Source of the DNA: Atopsyche davidsoni
Taxonomy: Eukaryota > Arthropoda > Insecta > Trichoptera > Hydrobiosidae
DNA length: 64,000 bases
Assembly (NCBI GenBank): GCA_022113835.1
Contig: JAILWY010000004.1
Span: forward strand, 4,839,501 to 4,903,500
Reading direction: 5' to 3'
Shown here piece by piece: positions 1 to 13,200 of the stretch; the first letter of the stretch is position 1, and each line of letters opens with the position of its first letter. A program made the translations under genes and the position numbers. The notes below the pieces were generated by a model. The model had not been told where the DNA came from. It ran no database searches and worked only from the letters and a program-made list of their open reading frames with translations.

Positions 1-66
1 TATCACCTGTTGCTTCTGCTCACAGATTAACGGAAGTTCCATTGATACAATATTTTCTGCTTTCAG

Positions 67-3000
67 AGTTTGGGTATCCTGGGCTCGGTCCCTGCGGCTT
101 GGCTCATCCTGACGCTGCTGGTCCTCCTCATCTACCTTCTAACGAGATGCTGCGATCGGAAACCTCGACCTGCCAAGAGCATATCTGCTCTCAAGGTAAT
201 GAGCAACTAAACTGGTTCTCTGAGATATTTAGCTAATGGTCAGCGGTGCTATTAAATATTCAATTTCAAAAACCTACCATAAATCAGTCATGACTTTTGA
301 CCTTAGACGAACGATTAACTTCTAATATTTCACACAAAACACCATATATGGTAGTGGAATTTTAAATATTAGATTATCATAGTAGGTACCATAATATTTG
401 TAAACTCTCAGAAAAACCATTACCTTTGTGTGTATATATATATATATATATAGATATAAATACAAAATTTTTATTCATAATACTAAAAAAAATATTTTAA
501 TTTTAGGTGACGCTTTGCATCGTAGCAGTCCTCTGCTGCTGTGCTATAGGCGTCGGACTCTACGGCAATGATGACCTTCACAATGCCCTTCTGCAGGCCT
601 TGGAGTCAGCCACCTCCATCAATAATATCGTTGGTTCTATCAGGAATCAGGTAACAATTAAAAATATCTTAATTTATTTATTTGAAATAAGACACTCAAA
701 AATTTAGGATTCACTCAGGCAATGAAGAATGTGTTTAATAGAATGTTTTGTTTTCTTGCAGACGAACTCCATTGAGCTGGCGCTCCTGCAGAAGGTGAAG
801 CCACAGCTGACGGAGCTGGAGGACATCTTTGAACAGCCGGTGCTCAACCAGACGGCGCTCGGCATGATCCTCAATACTCTCAGCAATGTGCGCAACAACA
901 CCAAGACCGCTCTCACCGCCGCTGCCGACATCAAGCGACCCCTTGCCGGCATCAACATGGGACCCTCTCTGGAGGTAAAGGAAAATAGTTTAATTAATTT
1001 ACTCCAATCAGCATTTTTGCATATACCTTAGTTATTCGTATTTCCATCCTTTTATTAAAATGTATTTTTGATTTGTACTAATTTAAATGTTTTAATTGCA
1101 GCGTTTCCGTCGCTGGGAGTGGTATCGTTGGGTGGGCGCCATGGGGGCATGGATCGCACTAGTGGTGGCTTGCGCTGTGCTGCTGGTTGGCGTGGCGCGA
1201 CACTCCCGCCGCGCTCTCATCGCCTTCAGCGTCTGTGCACTGGCTGCACTAGTGGCGTGCTGGCTGGCTGCAGGTGCCACTCTGGCCGTGGCAGTAGCTC
1301 TTGCTGATGCTTGCCAAGATCCTACTGCTGCTGTTGCCATGCGGACGCCTCCAGATCTACCTAAAGAGGTGACATTCAAATAAACCAGCTTATACCAAAG
1401 CAGATGTAAAAAGTATGATTTTTCACCTAACAAGCCCTCATTCTTGGATTTAATTCGAAATTAAAATCTTTGTAGGTTGTGCGCTACTACCTTGTCTGTG
1501 AAGTCTCTCGAGGCAATCCCTTCACGCAGCGCCTACGAGAGTCCCAGCGAGCCGTGACTGCCGTGCGCCAAGGCCTGTCTTCTCTGGGCCGCATCGCCAC
1601 CAATGTATTCGCAACTACCCCTAGTGAGTACTTTACATTAAAACATTACTGAATAAGGTATTTTTTTAAATTGTTGAATTGATAGATAAAAAGAACAAAT
1701 AACAAAAGTAATATTGCAGGATCAATTCCATCTTATTTTCTAAATCGCTTAAGACTTTTTTTAAATATAATACTTAACTACTACCTTAAACTTAATATGA
1801 TTAACTATTTTCTGTATAATGAGGAGAAAATTTAGTTTAACGTATCATGTGTCCTTAGGCTTGCAACCGACCCTGGGCTCACTGACAGCGGAGACCAATG
1901 CCGCAGAGCGCGTGCTAAACAGCCTGACTGCGCTGGTGGACTGCCGCTCTGTGCGTGCGCACTACATGGCCGCCACGCGCTCTCTGTGCGATGCAGGCCT
2001 GTTGGGCTTGGCTCTATTGCTACTGGCTGCCGCTCTTGCTGGCCTGCTCTTCACCATCCTCGTCTGGGTTGACAGCCACACCTGGATCTACATCAGGAAG
2101 AAGTATGTTGACTAGCAGTGAAAAATCCTATGAATATTTGTTTTGAAATATAAAAATATGATAGTATTACTGTTTTTGTGCTTATTGCATTGACCGTGAT
2201 TGCAGACGAGACTACGCCGGCGATGAGCATGCACCGTTCCTGCCAGGCAGCCAGGGCAGCGCGGCGGCCTCGGCGCCGCCGGCGCAGCGGCCGCGCGGCC
2301 AAGGGTCGTACTGCGCCCCCGCCCCCTCCCGCCCCCCGCCCCCCTCCTACGGCAGCGCGCTGGCCCTCCGCCACCTGCCCACCTCTCCGCATGAGCCGTC
2401 CAACGGCTACGCACACAGCGCTTCTCTGTCGTATGTCTTAGCTGCTACTTTAATGCTCTCTTGATATTTTGACAGTTGAATATTGATGCTTCCTTCTCCA
2501 TGCGACCACCTCAAAACTCACCGTGGATATAATGAAGACATACTCGCTTCGAATACGACTTATAAATCTAAAAGAATGTAATCAAATTTATGCAGTTTTA
2601 TATTGACTGTCTTTTACTTATCTAAATGGTAGGTTTATTAATTATGGCACTCAAACTTATGAACTTGTTTTCTTAGGTATTGAGCCGCATCATGTGTTGA
2701 TTAAACAATAATTAATCTTTATTAATTAATCAAAACATGATTCTGATTAATATCCACCATCCAATGGCCACCAAAACCTGCAAATCACTTATACTTGCAA
2801 GGCTCTTGATGCTGTTTAATTTTTCTGATTTAGATTTCATATACAGCTTCTCTAAATTCATCTCAAATCTTGTTCCTGTCAAAATCTCATTGGATAAAAG
2901 CTGAATATTCAAGGTCTTTTAATCATTCATCAAAGCGATTACTTCAGAATCAAATCAACACAGGCTCTCTAAACAAAGCATAATTTTTATGTTCTCAATA

Positions 3001-5248
3001 TCATCTGAATGGTGATGAGCTTTTCAACAATAACAGGAAACCACAATATCTATATTATATTGGCTTTTGAATACCCAAAAAACAGCGGCAGAATTTAAAA
3101 TTAATTTTTACAAGACAGGCTTTTCAAGTAGGAATAACTTACGAGTTAATGGTTTAATGTGCCCTGCAATGTATGTTGTTTATTGACCCTGCCTGAAAAG
3201 CCATTTATTTTCTACTTCCTTGGTCTATCTATACTCCAATTGAAGACATCAGAAATCAGTTTAATTTTCTTCAATAATCAAAACCAAAAATACAAGAAAA
3301 TTATAATAAAATAATTTCAATGAACTTCTTAGGAATGATATTGTGGCTCTCCGTCGTATTGGAATTCTTTCACATCTGTAAGATATATTAATAAAATTAC
3401 GATTATAATTAAAATTACCTAATAAAGGAAACCTAACTTTTTTTATGAGTAAAGTTTTAATGTCTGAATATTGACCTTGGATAATCATATTTTATAATTT
3501 TATATACATTATAAGCTAGTAAACTATATTATTTGACAATCATCTACTAGAAGTAAGTTGTATTGTTGTATTTTATCTGTAGGCAGAATTCTGTTTATTG
3601 CCATTCATACTCCGTTGATTGCCAAACTTCTCGAACAATGCTACAATAATTGACGCTGCTCAAGAATCCTGGTTTTATTGAATTGACTAAACCCTTCAAG
3701 TTTTTAAATAGACTTTTTTTAAAATTAAAGTCATCTCATAGTTTTTACCTCGTCAATGAAACCTTTTATATTATTAATGGTAATCAATCAACAATTCAAG
3801 CTATTTAAAAATCAAATCTAAGTAATCTATGATTGAATGACAATTATTTTACAGCTTTTAAATACAAAGAGTTGGAATCATAATAGGCTAGCTATGATAT
3901 TTATGAATCGTAGTCTACTAAGACTTGCCTGAAATTCGTGCTCGTCAAATAGTCGTCAAATACGTTACACGGTATACACAAAGCGTTTGTTCTCTGATTT
4001 TCTATCTGTATTTACAGTTTTACTAAATTTCAGATTGCTTATCAGTAAATGCTTTTACTACCTGTATTAACTGTTGATATCCTTGAACAGCCGTTCAGAA
4101 ATTGTTAGGTTTGAGCATAAGATTACTATAAAATATTATTTGGATGATAAATAGGTCAGAATATTCATTTACTATATTTTTGTATGAAGATTCTTCTGTG
4201 GAAGTGTCCAAACATCCGCCTGCCCACGGTATGTGATTTTCCCTCAATATATTTAATTGACTCTCTCGATGTGACCTCAGAAGGCTTAGATGGATGTCTC
4301 TGTAACATGTTTTAGCATTTGTTGTGCATGAGCCATACTATGTTACTTATTTCCTATCTTTTCTTAGCATTTTGGTTCCTCTGAATCACTATTTGTTCCG
4401 ATATATACTCTGTATGTTGCTATTTTCTAATTTCTCTAGAGATAGTGTTCATTGTTATGATTTCTTTTTACTTCATTGTGGTTTATGTTGCATACAAAAA
4501 GCTTGCAAGAATCATACCGCAATCCAAAATGTCCTCTGAATATCCCCAAAATTTAAACATAGATATTAATTAGCCTATTTAAATATATTCATACCAAAAA
4601 ATAATTCCCACATATTAAATTGACCCGTAAAGTAAAGGACATAATAGATCGATTATCAGCTTAACTAGTGGAATCCGTGATCGAGATTTTATACTGTTAC
4701 AAGTATGGGTCCCACACACTACTGCTTAATAGACGGCAGATTTTGCTCGAATTTGTCCCCTGTCATTTTTGGCAAGGTTTTGGAGTAAAAATGAAGTAAC
4801 CATATGCTCCGTTGAAATATTATTAGTAAACAAATTGACATACTTCAAAACTTATCACTGGAAAATCTTCAAGTGACTTTTTCTTCACGGAGACTGCAGT
4901 TTTCATTACAAAATAAAGTAAATAATATACTAATCTTTGTGGCAAAAATATTTAGTCAGATTTTATAAATCGGAGACGACACAGATCGGGAGGGTATTTG
5001 CAACTCGTGGCTTCTACGTTTACAGAAATGAGGTCAACGCCCCCGTGTACGGCACGGCCCGAGGACCTCCGGGAGGCGGACACGGGCACGGCGGGCGTGG
5101 CGGTCATCTCTCTTCAGCCCCTCCCGGCGCCTGCCACACCCTCGGCCGACTGCCCTCCCACGCGCCCGCCATGCTCGGACCCAACAATGGCAAGTACGCG
5201 ACTCTGAGCAAGCAGTGCAAGACGCTCGAGTCCTCCGACTTCTACTGA
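67..5248 (+). CDS. tty: Protein tweety (TTYH-family anion channel), 5'-truncated by the window edge
   Basis: Tweety proteins are multi-pass plasma-membrane proteins linked to large-conductance or volume-regulated anion currents. Eight exons read in consistent phase: 67-195, 507-650, 762-974, 1102-1368, 1476-1623, 1859-2102, 2206-2430 and 5026-5248, each bounded by AG and GT. They encode 530 residues up to a TGA at 5246-5248; the N-terminus lies left of the window. Membrane segments are visible in exon 1 (AAWLILTLLVLLIYLL), exon 2 (ahead of GVGLYGNDD, a recognisable TTYH stretch), exon 4 (two) and exon 6 (one). Exon 5 holds CEVSRGNPF, in the loop where some TTYHs carry RGD. The cytoplasmic tail is Gly/Pro/His-rich and ends KTLESSDFY. 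The frame stays open after the TGA (see next entry). Coding exons are GC-rich against AT-rich introns. Family identity is confident from remembered TTYH sequence; the exact channel activity is not shown. Confidence 0.93.
432..453. repeat. Short (TA)n microsatellite in tweety intron
   Basis: A run of about ten TA units lies in the intron between the first two visible tweety exons. It has no coding role. Confidence 0.85.
2431..5025 (+). other. Tweety intron 7 (2.6 kb, no gene seen)
   Basis: This is the longest visible tweety intron, between a GTATGT donor at 2431 and a TTTACAG acceptor at 5019-5025. It is AT-rich. The open frames inside it are short and resemble nothing I know, and I see no transposon ends. 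Confidence 0.75.
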
Positions 5249-6217
5249 GGGCGCGCGGGCGGCGCCGGCCCGCAGCCGCTCGACCCCCGCGGCCTGGCGC
5301 CCGTCCCCGGCTCCGGCTCCGGCTCCGGCCCCGGCCCCGGCCCCGGCTCCGGCCCCGCGCCCCTCTCTCTCGGGCCTCAAGACCCCCGCGACGTCACGCC
5401 TTCCCTGCCCGCCCACATCAACCGCTTCGATCCCAAGTACGCTTCCTTCGGTCCCAAACACCTCAAGGCCGCCTCGCAGATTGTGCGCCCCCTCGGCAGC
5501 ATCGGCGAGGGTCCTCCGCGCCTCGACTCTGCGCCTCCGCCTCTGTCCACCTTCGCGCGTCCGCCGCCTGACAAATACGCCACCATCCGCACCGGCGGCA
5601 AGTATGACAAGAGCCACAAGTACGCGCAGCAGGTGGAGCGCGAGCAGGAGAGTGCCGCCGCCGCCGGCCCGCCCCCCATGGCGCCCACCAGCATGGGCGC
5701 CAACATGGGCTCCAACATGGGCGCCGGCACGCTCGACCGCCGCCACGCCCAGCAGCGACGGGCGCCACCGCCCCGCGACAAGACCGCCAACGGCATCTCC
5801 ATCGTGCACCAGCCGCTGCCCGAGCCGCCCTCCTTGGCGCCGCAACCGCTCAGTGCCGCTCACTTTGCGCAGTACCGCTCTCCTGCGCCGCCCGCCCTGC
5901 CGTGCTGTCCGCAGGGGCAGCAGCAGCACCGCTCTCAGAGTCGCCCCGGCCGCACACCCGAGAAGTTCTTCTCCACCAGCAGCCAGAGCCAGCAGCAGCG
6001 CCCCAGCGTGGAGCAGCGGGGGGCGTCGCGCGCCTCTCACTCGCACACGCTGGACCGGCGCCACGCCAGCCAGCACCAGCAATCGGCGCAGGCGGGCCAG
6101 GGCCGAATCGGCAGTCAGACGCTGGACAGGCGCGGGCGCTCCGCTTCGCGTGCCCAGCCCGTCGCCATGGAGTCCGCCGAAGGGAACAAGGACCTGTATG
6201 CCGTCACCGAGTTGTAA
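5249..6217 (+). CDS. tty: In-frame C-terminal extension of tweety beyond the TGA (candidate stop readthrough)
   Basis: Immediately after the TGA at 5246-5248 the same frame runs 322 sense codons to TAA (6215-6217), which is followed at once by TGA. The extension begins with Gly/Ser/Pro-rich low complexity (about 5280-5360). It then becomes more ordinary: HINRFDPKYASFGPKHLKAA, a stretch with PDKYATIRTGGKYDKSHKYA, and three spaced TLDRR motifs (AGTLDRRHA, SHTLDRRHA, SQTLDRRGR). It ends DLYAVTEL, whose last four residues (VTEL) fit a class I PDZ ligand (S/T-x-hydrophobic). I found no in-frame splice that would skip the TGA. The TGA is followed by G, which is not the leakiest context. Because the region is GC-rich, other frames are also open, so length alone is weak evidence; the protein-like motifs and the double stop just before AT-rich DNA are stronger. 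It could also be a former coding tail now cut off by a nonsense mutation. Confidence 0.6.
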   Translation, partial: GRAGGAGPQPLDPRGLAPVPGSGSGSGPGPGPGSGPAPLSLGPQDPRDVTPSLPAHINRFDPKYASFGPKHLKAASQIVRPLGSIGEGPPRLDSAPPPLSTFARPPPDKYATIRTGGKYDKSHKYAQQVEREQESAAAAGPPPMAPTSMGANMGSNMGAGTLDRRHAQQRRAPPPRDKTANGISIVHQPLPEPPSLAPQPLSAAHFAQYRSPAPPALPCCPQGQQQHRSQSRPGRTPEKFFSTSSQSQQQRPSVEQRGASRASHSHTLDRRHASQHQQSAQAGQGRIGSQTLDRRGRSASRAQPVAMESAEGNKDLYAVTEL

Positions 6218-9200
6218 TGATAACTTCCAAGTGAGGCACATGTCGATGGTAGCCATTGCATTGTTTCACTTATTACAAAAAAGAACGATAAGAGCAATAA
6301 GTTTTTTTTTATTCAGTACGAATGCAATTTGGGAAAGGGCAAGAAGAGCCCCCGAAAGGGGGGAAGAAGATCGCATTGACCCGAACGGGCGAGGGGTGTG
6401 CGGCATGATGTCCTCGCTGCGACTTACGCTGACATTCCTCTAGGACTGAGGATGCGGCGATTAAAAAGAGAAGTGTTCATCAATCGACTAATTCCCCGAA
6501 GCTAATTGACTTTTTCAATGGGACGGTGCAACCCCGATAGTATTGAATATCGATTATGTATTTGTAAAATTTCTCAATAACCCCTCATTAGTGTAAGTTA
6601 AAAATTAAACTTAAACTCCGACAGTGAATCCGCGGATTGTGAACGACACCCCCGAGTGAGTGATCGTAACTCTGTATTTATGAAGACCCCATCTCGAACG
6701 TTCATCATGTATCCGATAATAATTATGTTAGATCAAAATTTGTAATGTAATCGAAATGACCAATGGGAACAATTGTTTTTGAATCCGCTCACTAGAGGTC
6801 ACGATGTCCCCTCCTTACCGCATTTACACTTTTTATACCGAAGCGCTTAAAGGATAAAACGGTAACTTTTAAACTTTAGCACGAAACAAAATGTACATAC
6901 ACCATTACTACTCTAGAGTCCCTTTGGTTTGTTGTACAGAGTGTCATTTGACTCGCTGGTAGATCGGCTTCCGTGTGACTGTTGGACATTCTGAGCAGCC
7001 TTTGTACATTCTTTCTACAAAACTCCAATTTGGCATTTCAAAGCTTACCGTAAGAATATTGTATTCGAGATATCTGTCGTAAAGTCTACTATAAGCTTAG
7101 ATAAAAAAAACAACGAAAAACATTTTGAAAAAAATATCTAGAGATGTCAGCTCACAATTTGAAATCTATAGTGTAATTTGAAGGTAAATACCACAAAAAT
7201 TAATGTAATTAAAGTACTGAAACCATAGCTATGAAAATATAAACAAATTAACACATAGAGGTAAATAAATAAATATACACGTCGAAGGTGCAACTTTGCC
7301 ATTTCAAAATATTTAAAGTGAACAGTTGAATGTTCATCTATTGGTAACGTCACATTCTCTAGTTAAGATACTATGTTTAAGATAAGTATGTGATGTGTGA
7401 TAAATCCACATTGAGGTGTAATTATTTATATAAATTTAGATATTCTCGGTGTAAGTTTTGGATGTAATTTATTCTACACTTTGTAAACAGTTTTACTAAT
7501 TGAGGCTGTCTCCAAACGCCATACTTGTAAAGTACAAACCGTCTCATTCCGCTCATCTTCAGTGTCGGCGTCTTGTCTTCGCAGTCAGCACAATACTAGG
7601 TCTAAGAGAAGGGTTCGTACGGACCAGCGAGAGCGCAACAGCCAGTTACTGTCTTGTATATAATATTATGAGTTAGCTGCCATTCTTGGACTGATTTTTA
7701 CTTTTAGAGCGGTAAAGCTCAAATATATTTTGTAAAATAATTCTCAGCAAAGGTTTTTGCCATTCGTGGCGACGATTGAATACTACGTAGAAAAATTTGC
7801 CCCCGAGCACAGTTCTCTTCACTCCGCGGTGAGTGGAAACGGTTGTTGCCAACCGGAGAAATAATATGAAGCATTGTCTTGCAATTCTCAAGTGATGTAG
7901 ATAGCTCCATACCTATTCGTAATTATATCAAAATTATTGTGTAGATTATTGTATACTGTAAACATTTTAAATAACAGATATTTGTAATGAAATTTTATAG
8001 GCAAATGCTCAAAAACATCACCCGTGTAAGTAGTTTAGATGAATTGGTCCGACCGACTGCCAGCGTATTTCGGTCGAGCGGAAGTATCAATTGATATTGA
8101 ATAAAAGTTTAACTTAATGTTGATATAAGGTGTTTGTTTCACATTTAAGAATTTATAATGCCATCTTATGTATTAGGTTTTTCATTAGGTAGGTAGTGCA
8201 GCAGGTTATTCTGCATTAAATAATTCAAAGTGTGAAGTTGTAGAGATATTTACATTTTTGTGTATTATTGTTTTTTATGAAATATTTTATTTGTGGATAC
8301 AATGCAGGGGAACTTCTTTGATTGCAGTCTGACGAGGTCTTCTACTGCCGACGTTTTAGTGATATATTCAAAACTGAAATAAAAACAACATTTTACTAAA
8401 CAAAATTGTAAATAAAGATCCATGTCGAATGTATATTTTAAAATTGACTTGAGTGAATTTCAGAAAAATCGATCAACCCTGACATAACTTTAAAAACTCA
8501 ATTTCTTAAATTGTACATCATGGATTAATTTTTTGCACAACTAAGTTTTGAAGACTGTCCCGTGTCTATCGTTCAGTTTTCTATGAACGACGAAATCAAT
8601 GGAGTTCTTCTGTTCAGATTGTACGAACTAGTCAATCATTTTGCTCTTTTGCAGTTGAATATCTAAGTATGGAGATGTAAGGTTAACTGTATATTGGAGT
8701 AATCAGTAAGAGGTGCATATTTTATCAGTTTGAGCAAATATCCGTAACACGTTATCGCATACACTTGTTGATTTAAAGTAATGATAAATTAGTAGCAGGA
8801 TTCGGATACTAATGGATATATTTTATAAGAGCTATTATATTTATTGTCGCTCCGGCGTACACTCCGGGGTCTAATCAACATGTGTCAAATAAATTTTTCT
8901 GTCGAAATCTCGAATCTATTTCAGATTTACAATTTTTAATGTACGTATTTCTACTATATCAAATTATTTCATCGTCTCGAACAAAATTTGATCAATAAAT
9001 AATATTACTATGGTTAGGCGTATTTAGGAGATAATTTTTTAATAAAAATACACTTAAATTACAAGACTTAACGTTTAGTAGCTTGAGAGGTCCGTAGGGC
9101 GAGATTCGAGATTTGCGATTTCTAAAGTAAACGGAGCGATGCACAACATTTCTGTGAATCGTCTTAAATATAGTTTTCGTTTTTGGAAAGTTTATTTTTT

Positions 9201-9640
9201 AAGACTTGTCTAATCGGCTCAATTTTTTTAGAATAAAATCTCTAATACCATTGAGATCGATTGCGTTAGTCCTTTTGTATTCTCATAATGAATCGTCAAG
9301 AAAATATTAGATAGATGTGTTCTGAATTTACCCTAAGTACTATTCAGCCAATATTTGCCAAAGATAATATAATCACACGTGTCCTGAACAGCGGCCGAGT
9401 CCCGTGATGTCTCATCCTGTGGTTCCGTTTATTACAGATATTTTAACGCTGTTGTGTCATTTTATGCCGTATTTCAAATTATTACTTTATATATCTTGTT
9501 TTTCCAATGTTTGATTTGAAAATCTGTTGAGTTTATTCGAGAGAATTTTCTTGATGTAAAAGTAGTTAATTCATGCTAAATACATTAATTAATCAATGGT
9601 ACTGTGTACAATATACACTGAATAAAAATAATAGAATTCT
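6218..9640 (+). other. tty: Probable long 3' UTR of tweety
   Basis: About 3.4 kb of AT-rich sequence without a credible coding frame follows the extension stop. AATAAA hexamers occur at several places, for example 8100-8105, 8411-8416 and 9621-9626. The last is followed by a T/GT-rich stretch and is the best candidate distal cleavage site before the convergent ATR gene. The UTR length is inferred, not shown. Confidence 0.5.
9621..9626 (+). terminator. Candidate distal poly(A) signal of tweety
   Basis: AATAAA followed within about 50 bases by T-rich and GT-rich sequence. It is the last such hexamer before the convergent ATR 3' end. Earlier hexamers could also be used. Confidence 0.4.
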
Positions 9641-10209
9641 ATACTGAAGTTTTTATTTACTCCCCTCGTTTTCGCTGTATAATTTGTGTGTTTATAAAAT
9701 TACATTTCATAATATAAAATTAAACTATACATCATGCAACAATAACTATATTTTATTTTAATAAGCAATAATATCCACTGGTATGATACAATATGGTGAA
9801 AAAATTACACTAGTCTTGATGTTGCTGAGGAATGTCAAGTGATGACTTTTCACATAAACATCACCAAAATACAGGATAATTAAAACAAAAATGGAGTGTA
9901 CTAAAATCATTATTGTTTCTCGGTTACCAACACTTAACTACCCCAACATATTATCAATAGATAAAATTGGCCCTTCGGTCAATAATAGTCACTGCCTTTA
10001 GCCAGTGCATCATTAATCAGATAAAACAATCACCGCTACAAGTACGACCCAGACGTATTAGAAATGCAAAAAAATCCTATTTGATCAATAACTTGCAAAA
10101 TTTTAAGAAGCACTTTTTTGCATCAAAAAATATCACTTCAATTATTCTAGATTGATCTTAATTATTCTATATTGAAAATAAATTCCCTGAGTTTGAATAG
10201 ACCAACAAT
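9641..10209. other. Convergent tweety/ATR intergenic spacer
   Basis: AT-rich sequence between the two convergent 3' ends. One 62-codon frame on the plus strand (9967-10155) has no recognisable feature. I see nothing else. Confidence 0.6.
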
Positions 10210-10215
10210 TTTATT
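10210..10215 (-). terminator. Poly(A) signal of ATR
   Basis: AATAAA on the minus strand (TTTATT on plus), about 63 nt downstream of the ATR stop codon. This implies a very short 3' UTR. Confidence 0.65.
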
Positions 10216-10277
10216 TAACCTATAACATTATTGTAATGAGATCTTCCGCTATAAAAGATTCCAGTAACGGTGTGACT

Positions 10278-13200
10278 TCATAAGAACGGCCCCCAGCCGA
10301 TGTACATCTGACAGAGATTTGTGATGCTCGTGGCTTCAAGAATCAGGTTGTTGACTTGACCTTCGGGCGAGAGTGGCAGAGAAAACTGCTTACCGTCTAT
10401 TCTAACCTAAAAAAAACATATTACAATAAATGATGATTTCAAACATTGACACTTCCGCCTTTGATTTAACGTGTCTGACTAACAAGGTGTTATAAATGTG
10501 AAAAAAAGTATAAAGTTACACTGCCTCAAGTCTTAGCGGTAAGCGCGCTTGCCTGCTTAATCTTTTGGTCCAAGTACTGAAGATGTACCAAATGATTTTC
10601 TCCGATGCTTGCTTACCCACATTCTTTCTAGCAGCCTCCAACTCTTACCGAGTACTATGATTATACACTCTTCCTTGAGCTCTTGTTAAACATAAAACCT
10701 TACCACTCCTTGCAGCCGCTGCTCTATCTGCAAGAGGTGCTCCTTGGCTGACTGGTTAGTTCTTTCTGCAGACGTCTTGTCCTGTCCCTGCTTGCGCTGC
10801 CATACCACCAGCGGATCGTACACAAAAGGACGGATTACCGACATCAGTGTCGGTGTTTGCGATCGCAGCACGCGGATCGTCACCTCACAGCATTTTCTGG
10901 AATACATTCGCAAATATATATAAATTTCAACAGAAAAGTACCACAATTTATATGATACGTTATGTAAGCACTACCATTGCGTTATTTATGCTGTATATAT
11001 ATTTTAAGTAAGCTTTGGAGCAGCTTTATGTATGTTACAATAACTTTGTAAGTATATAAAAGCCATAACAGTAATATTTATGCACCTGTACATCCCTTCG
11101 TGCTTGAGAGGCCCCATGGCGTTGTCCATGTTGTGCGTGAGTCGGAAGGGAACTCTCTCCGGCCAGTCCAGGCACTCGCCCTTGTTGAAGAGGCAGTTGA
11201 AGTCGACGTGCACCGTGTCTCCATTGGTGCAGTCAAACAGGATGTTCTCTCCGTGCCGATCCCCTAGGCCTGGTAAAAAGATGAAACTTCTAGATGAATT
11301 CAAAAAAGCGGGGAGCAGTCTTTTAAAAAAAAATGGCATTTGTAAATAAATATCAATAAATATTGTATGACACGTGTTTAGCAGTACAGTACATAAAAGC
11401 AATAAAGCGTTGCATGTCCTAAAATATATTCTAAGCAGCATAAAAATACATAAATTCACGCCAGAATGGTACAATAATTTAGAATAAAATATAATTAATG
11501 ACTTGTAATTTTAACAGTTTGAAATACAAGAAGAAAAATAAGCCACCTATTAAATTATGATAACAATAAAACAGCAGAAAAATATATTTCAGCAATCATC
11601 TCACATAAATAAAGTTTGATCGCTGTGAGACGGTGCTGATGCCATATCAAAGGCAATTCTTCTGGGATTTATATACATAATAATTATAAAGCAGGCAACT
11701 CTAGATTAGAAAGAAAGACAGTTTAGCCAGACATGATGAACACATAAGAGTTTAAAAGTTCACAATAATCATACCCAAAATGTACCCGACCATGGACATG
11801 ACAGCAGTGGTGCGGATGTAGGCAGACCTAGCCTGGTACCTAAACATAAAATTTTCTAAATAAATGATGTTTCATAACATTTGTATCTTAAGTCAGACTT
11901 TTCGAGCAAATTTCAAGGAAAAAAGATGTTTGAAGACGTTATGTTAATCCCTTATTCCAAAAGGAAGCATCAAAAGCAACACTTGCAGCCGTTTCCATCA
12001 TAAGGAGCAGACGAGTTAATATGCAAACATTACAAGTTTTTAACTAGAGACTTCCATGGTAACTGAGCTTGTCTCTCTTTCTCTCAAAGAAAATTTTTAA
12101 TTTAATTTAACTTCACGATATTCGTGAGGTTTCATAATTTTAGATGAATTTGCAAATTATCTTACCAAGCATGGGGATCAGGAAAGGTGTATCGGAACCA
12201 GTGCCCGAATATGGGTGGATGCTTTGGCAATAAATGTTCCATGAAAATCTTTTTTTTCTTTGCCAAACTATCTTCATTTGAACACATCAGCGCTTTTAGT
12301 TCTCTTGGAGAAGTATACAAATCTGGAATTACAGAATTTAACATTTTAAAGGAAATGTAGTTTTTCAGTCATTAGTCAGTGTATGTTAATAATTCATTTT
12401 AATTCACTGTAAATATTTCGTATACATTTGAGTCGTTTTTGCTCTGGGTCTGTCTAACAACAATAATAAGTTGAATTCATCTTGAATTAAATTTTTTTGT
12501 TTGAAACTGTTGCTTCAAAACTAGGGTAGTTATGAAATACTTAAAAACTATAATTAACTAGCAGCCTGTGTTCTTATGTTGTTTTTATAAATACACTCAC
12601 TCTTTTCCTTGTAAAGCTGCATCAATATAGGCCTGAAGCCCAACAGGTGCGGCACCCACTCGATGAGACCACACTCCTCATTGAGAGGCAGGACGCTGTA
12701 GGTGCGGATGTGCAGCCGGCGAGCACGAGCCTCCGGGTTGCAGCGCAGGTAGCGGTTGACGACACCGTTAAACTCCATCAAGCGGAAGTCTTTACGAAGA
12801 TCGTCCTTCGGTTTCAACATTATGATGTACTTTTTACCATCAGACCCTAGAAAATACACAATATTAGTCAACATCGGTCTAGCAATATAAACAGTAATAG
12901 TAAATAGCAATATTAAAAATAGCGAGAGCATTAATAATGCTTTCAGCAGCTAAGTGTGCTCGAGTTCAAACCATATGCAGGCAATTCAAAGTGATTACTA
13001 ACAGGGTTGGCGTGACCACCAAGCACCCAATTAAACATAAAATTGTTTTGCTCAACCTTGTTTGCTTTTTAACTTTTGTGCTGTACTTCTTGATTGGTGT
13101 ATTGTAAATTTCCTTATATGATTTTTTTAGATCTGGCATTTTTCATAATAAAATTCTATGTGCATTGCCCAGGCAAACTTAATTTTTTAAGTTACCTGTT

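Noticed and set aside
4937..5248. 103-codon frame that starts upstream of the last tweety exon
   Set aside because: It merely reads through the splice acceptor at 5019-5025; the exon start at 5026 gives the right phase to the previous exon.
5114..6256. 380-codon open frame on the minus strand opposite the tweety tail
   Set aside because: Arg/Ala/Gly-rich translation without domain character, antisense to the better-supported tweety frame; long open frames are expected in this GC-rich stretch.
5481..6443. 320-codon plus-strand frame overlapping the tweety extension
   Set aside because: Different frame from tweety, Arg/Ser/Pro-rich, with no recognisable motifs and an end unrelated to the composition change at 6217.
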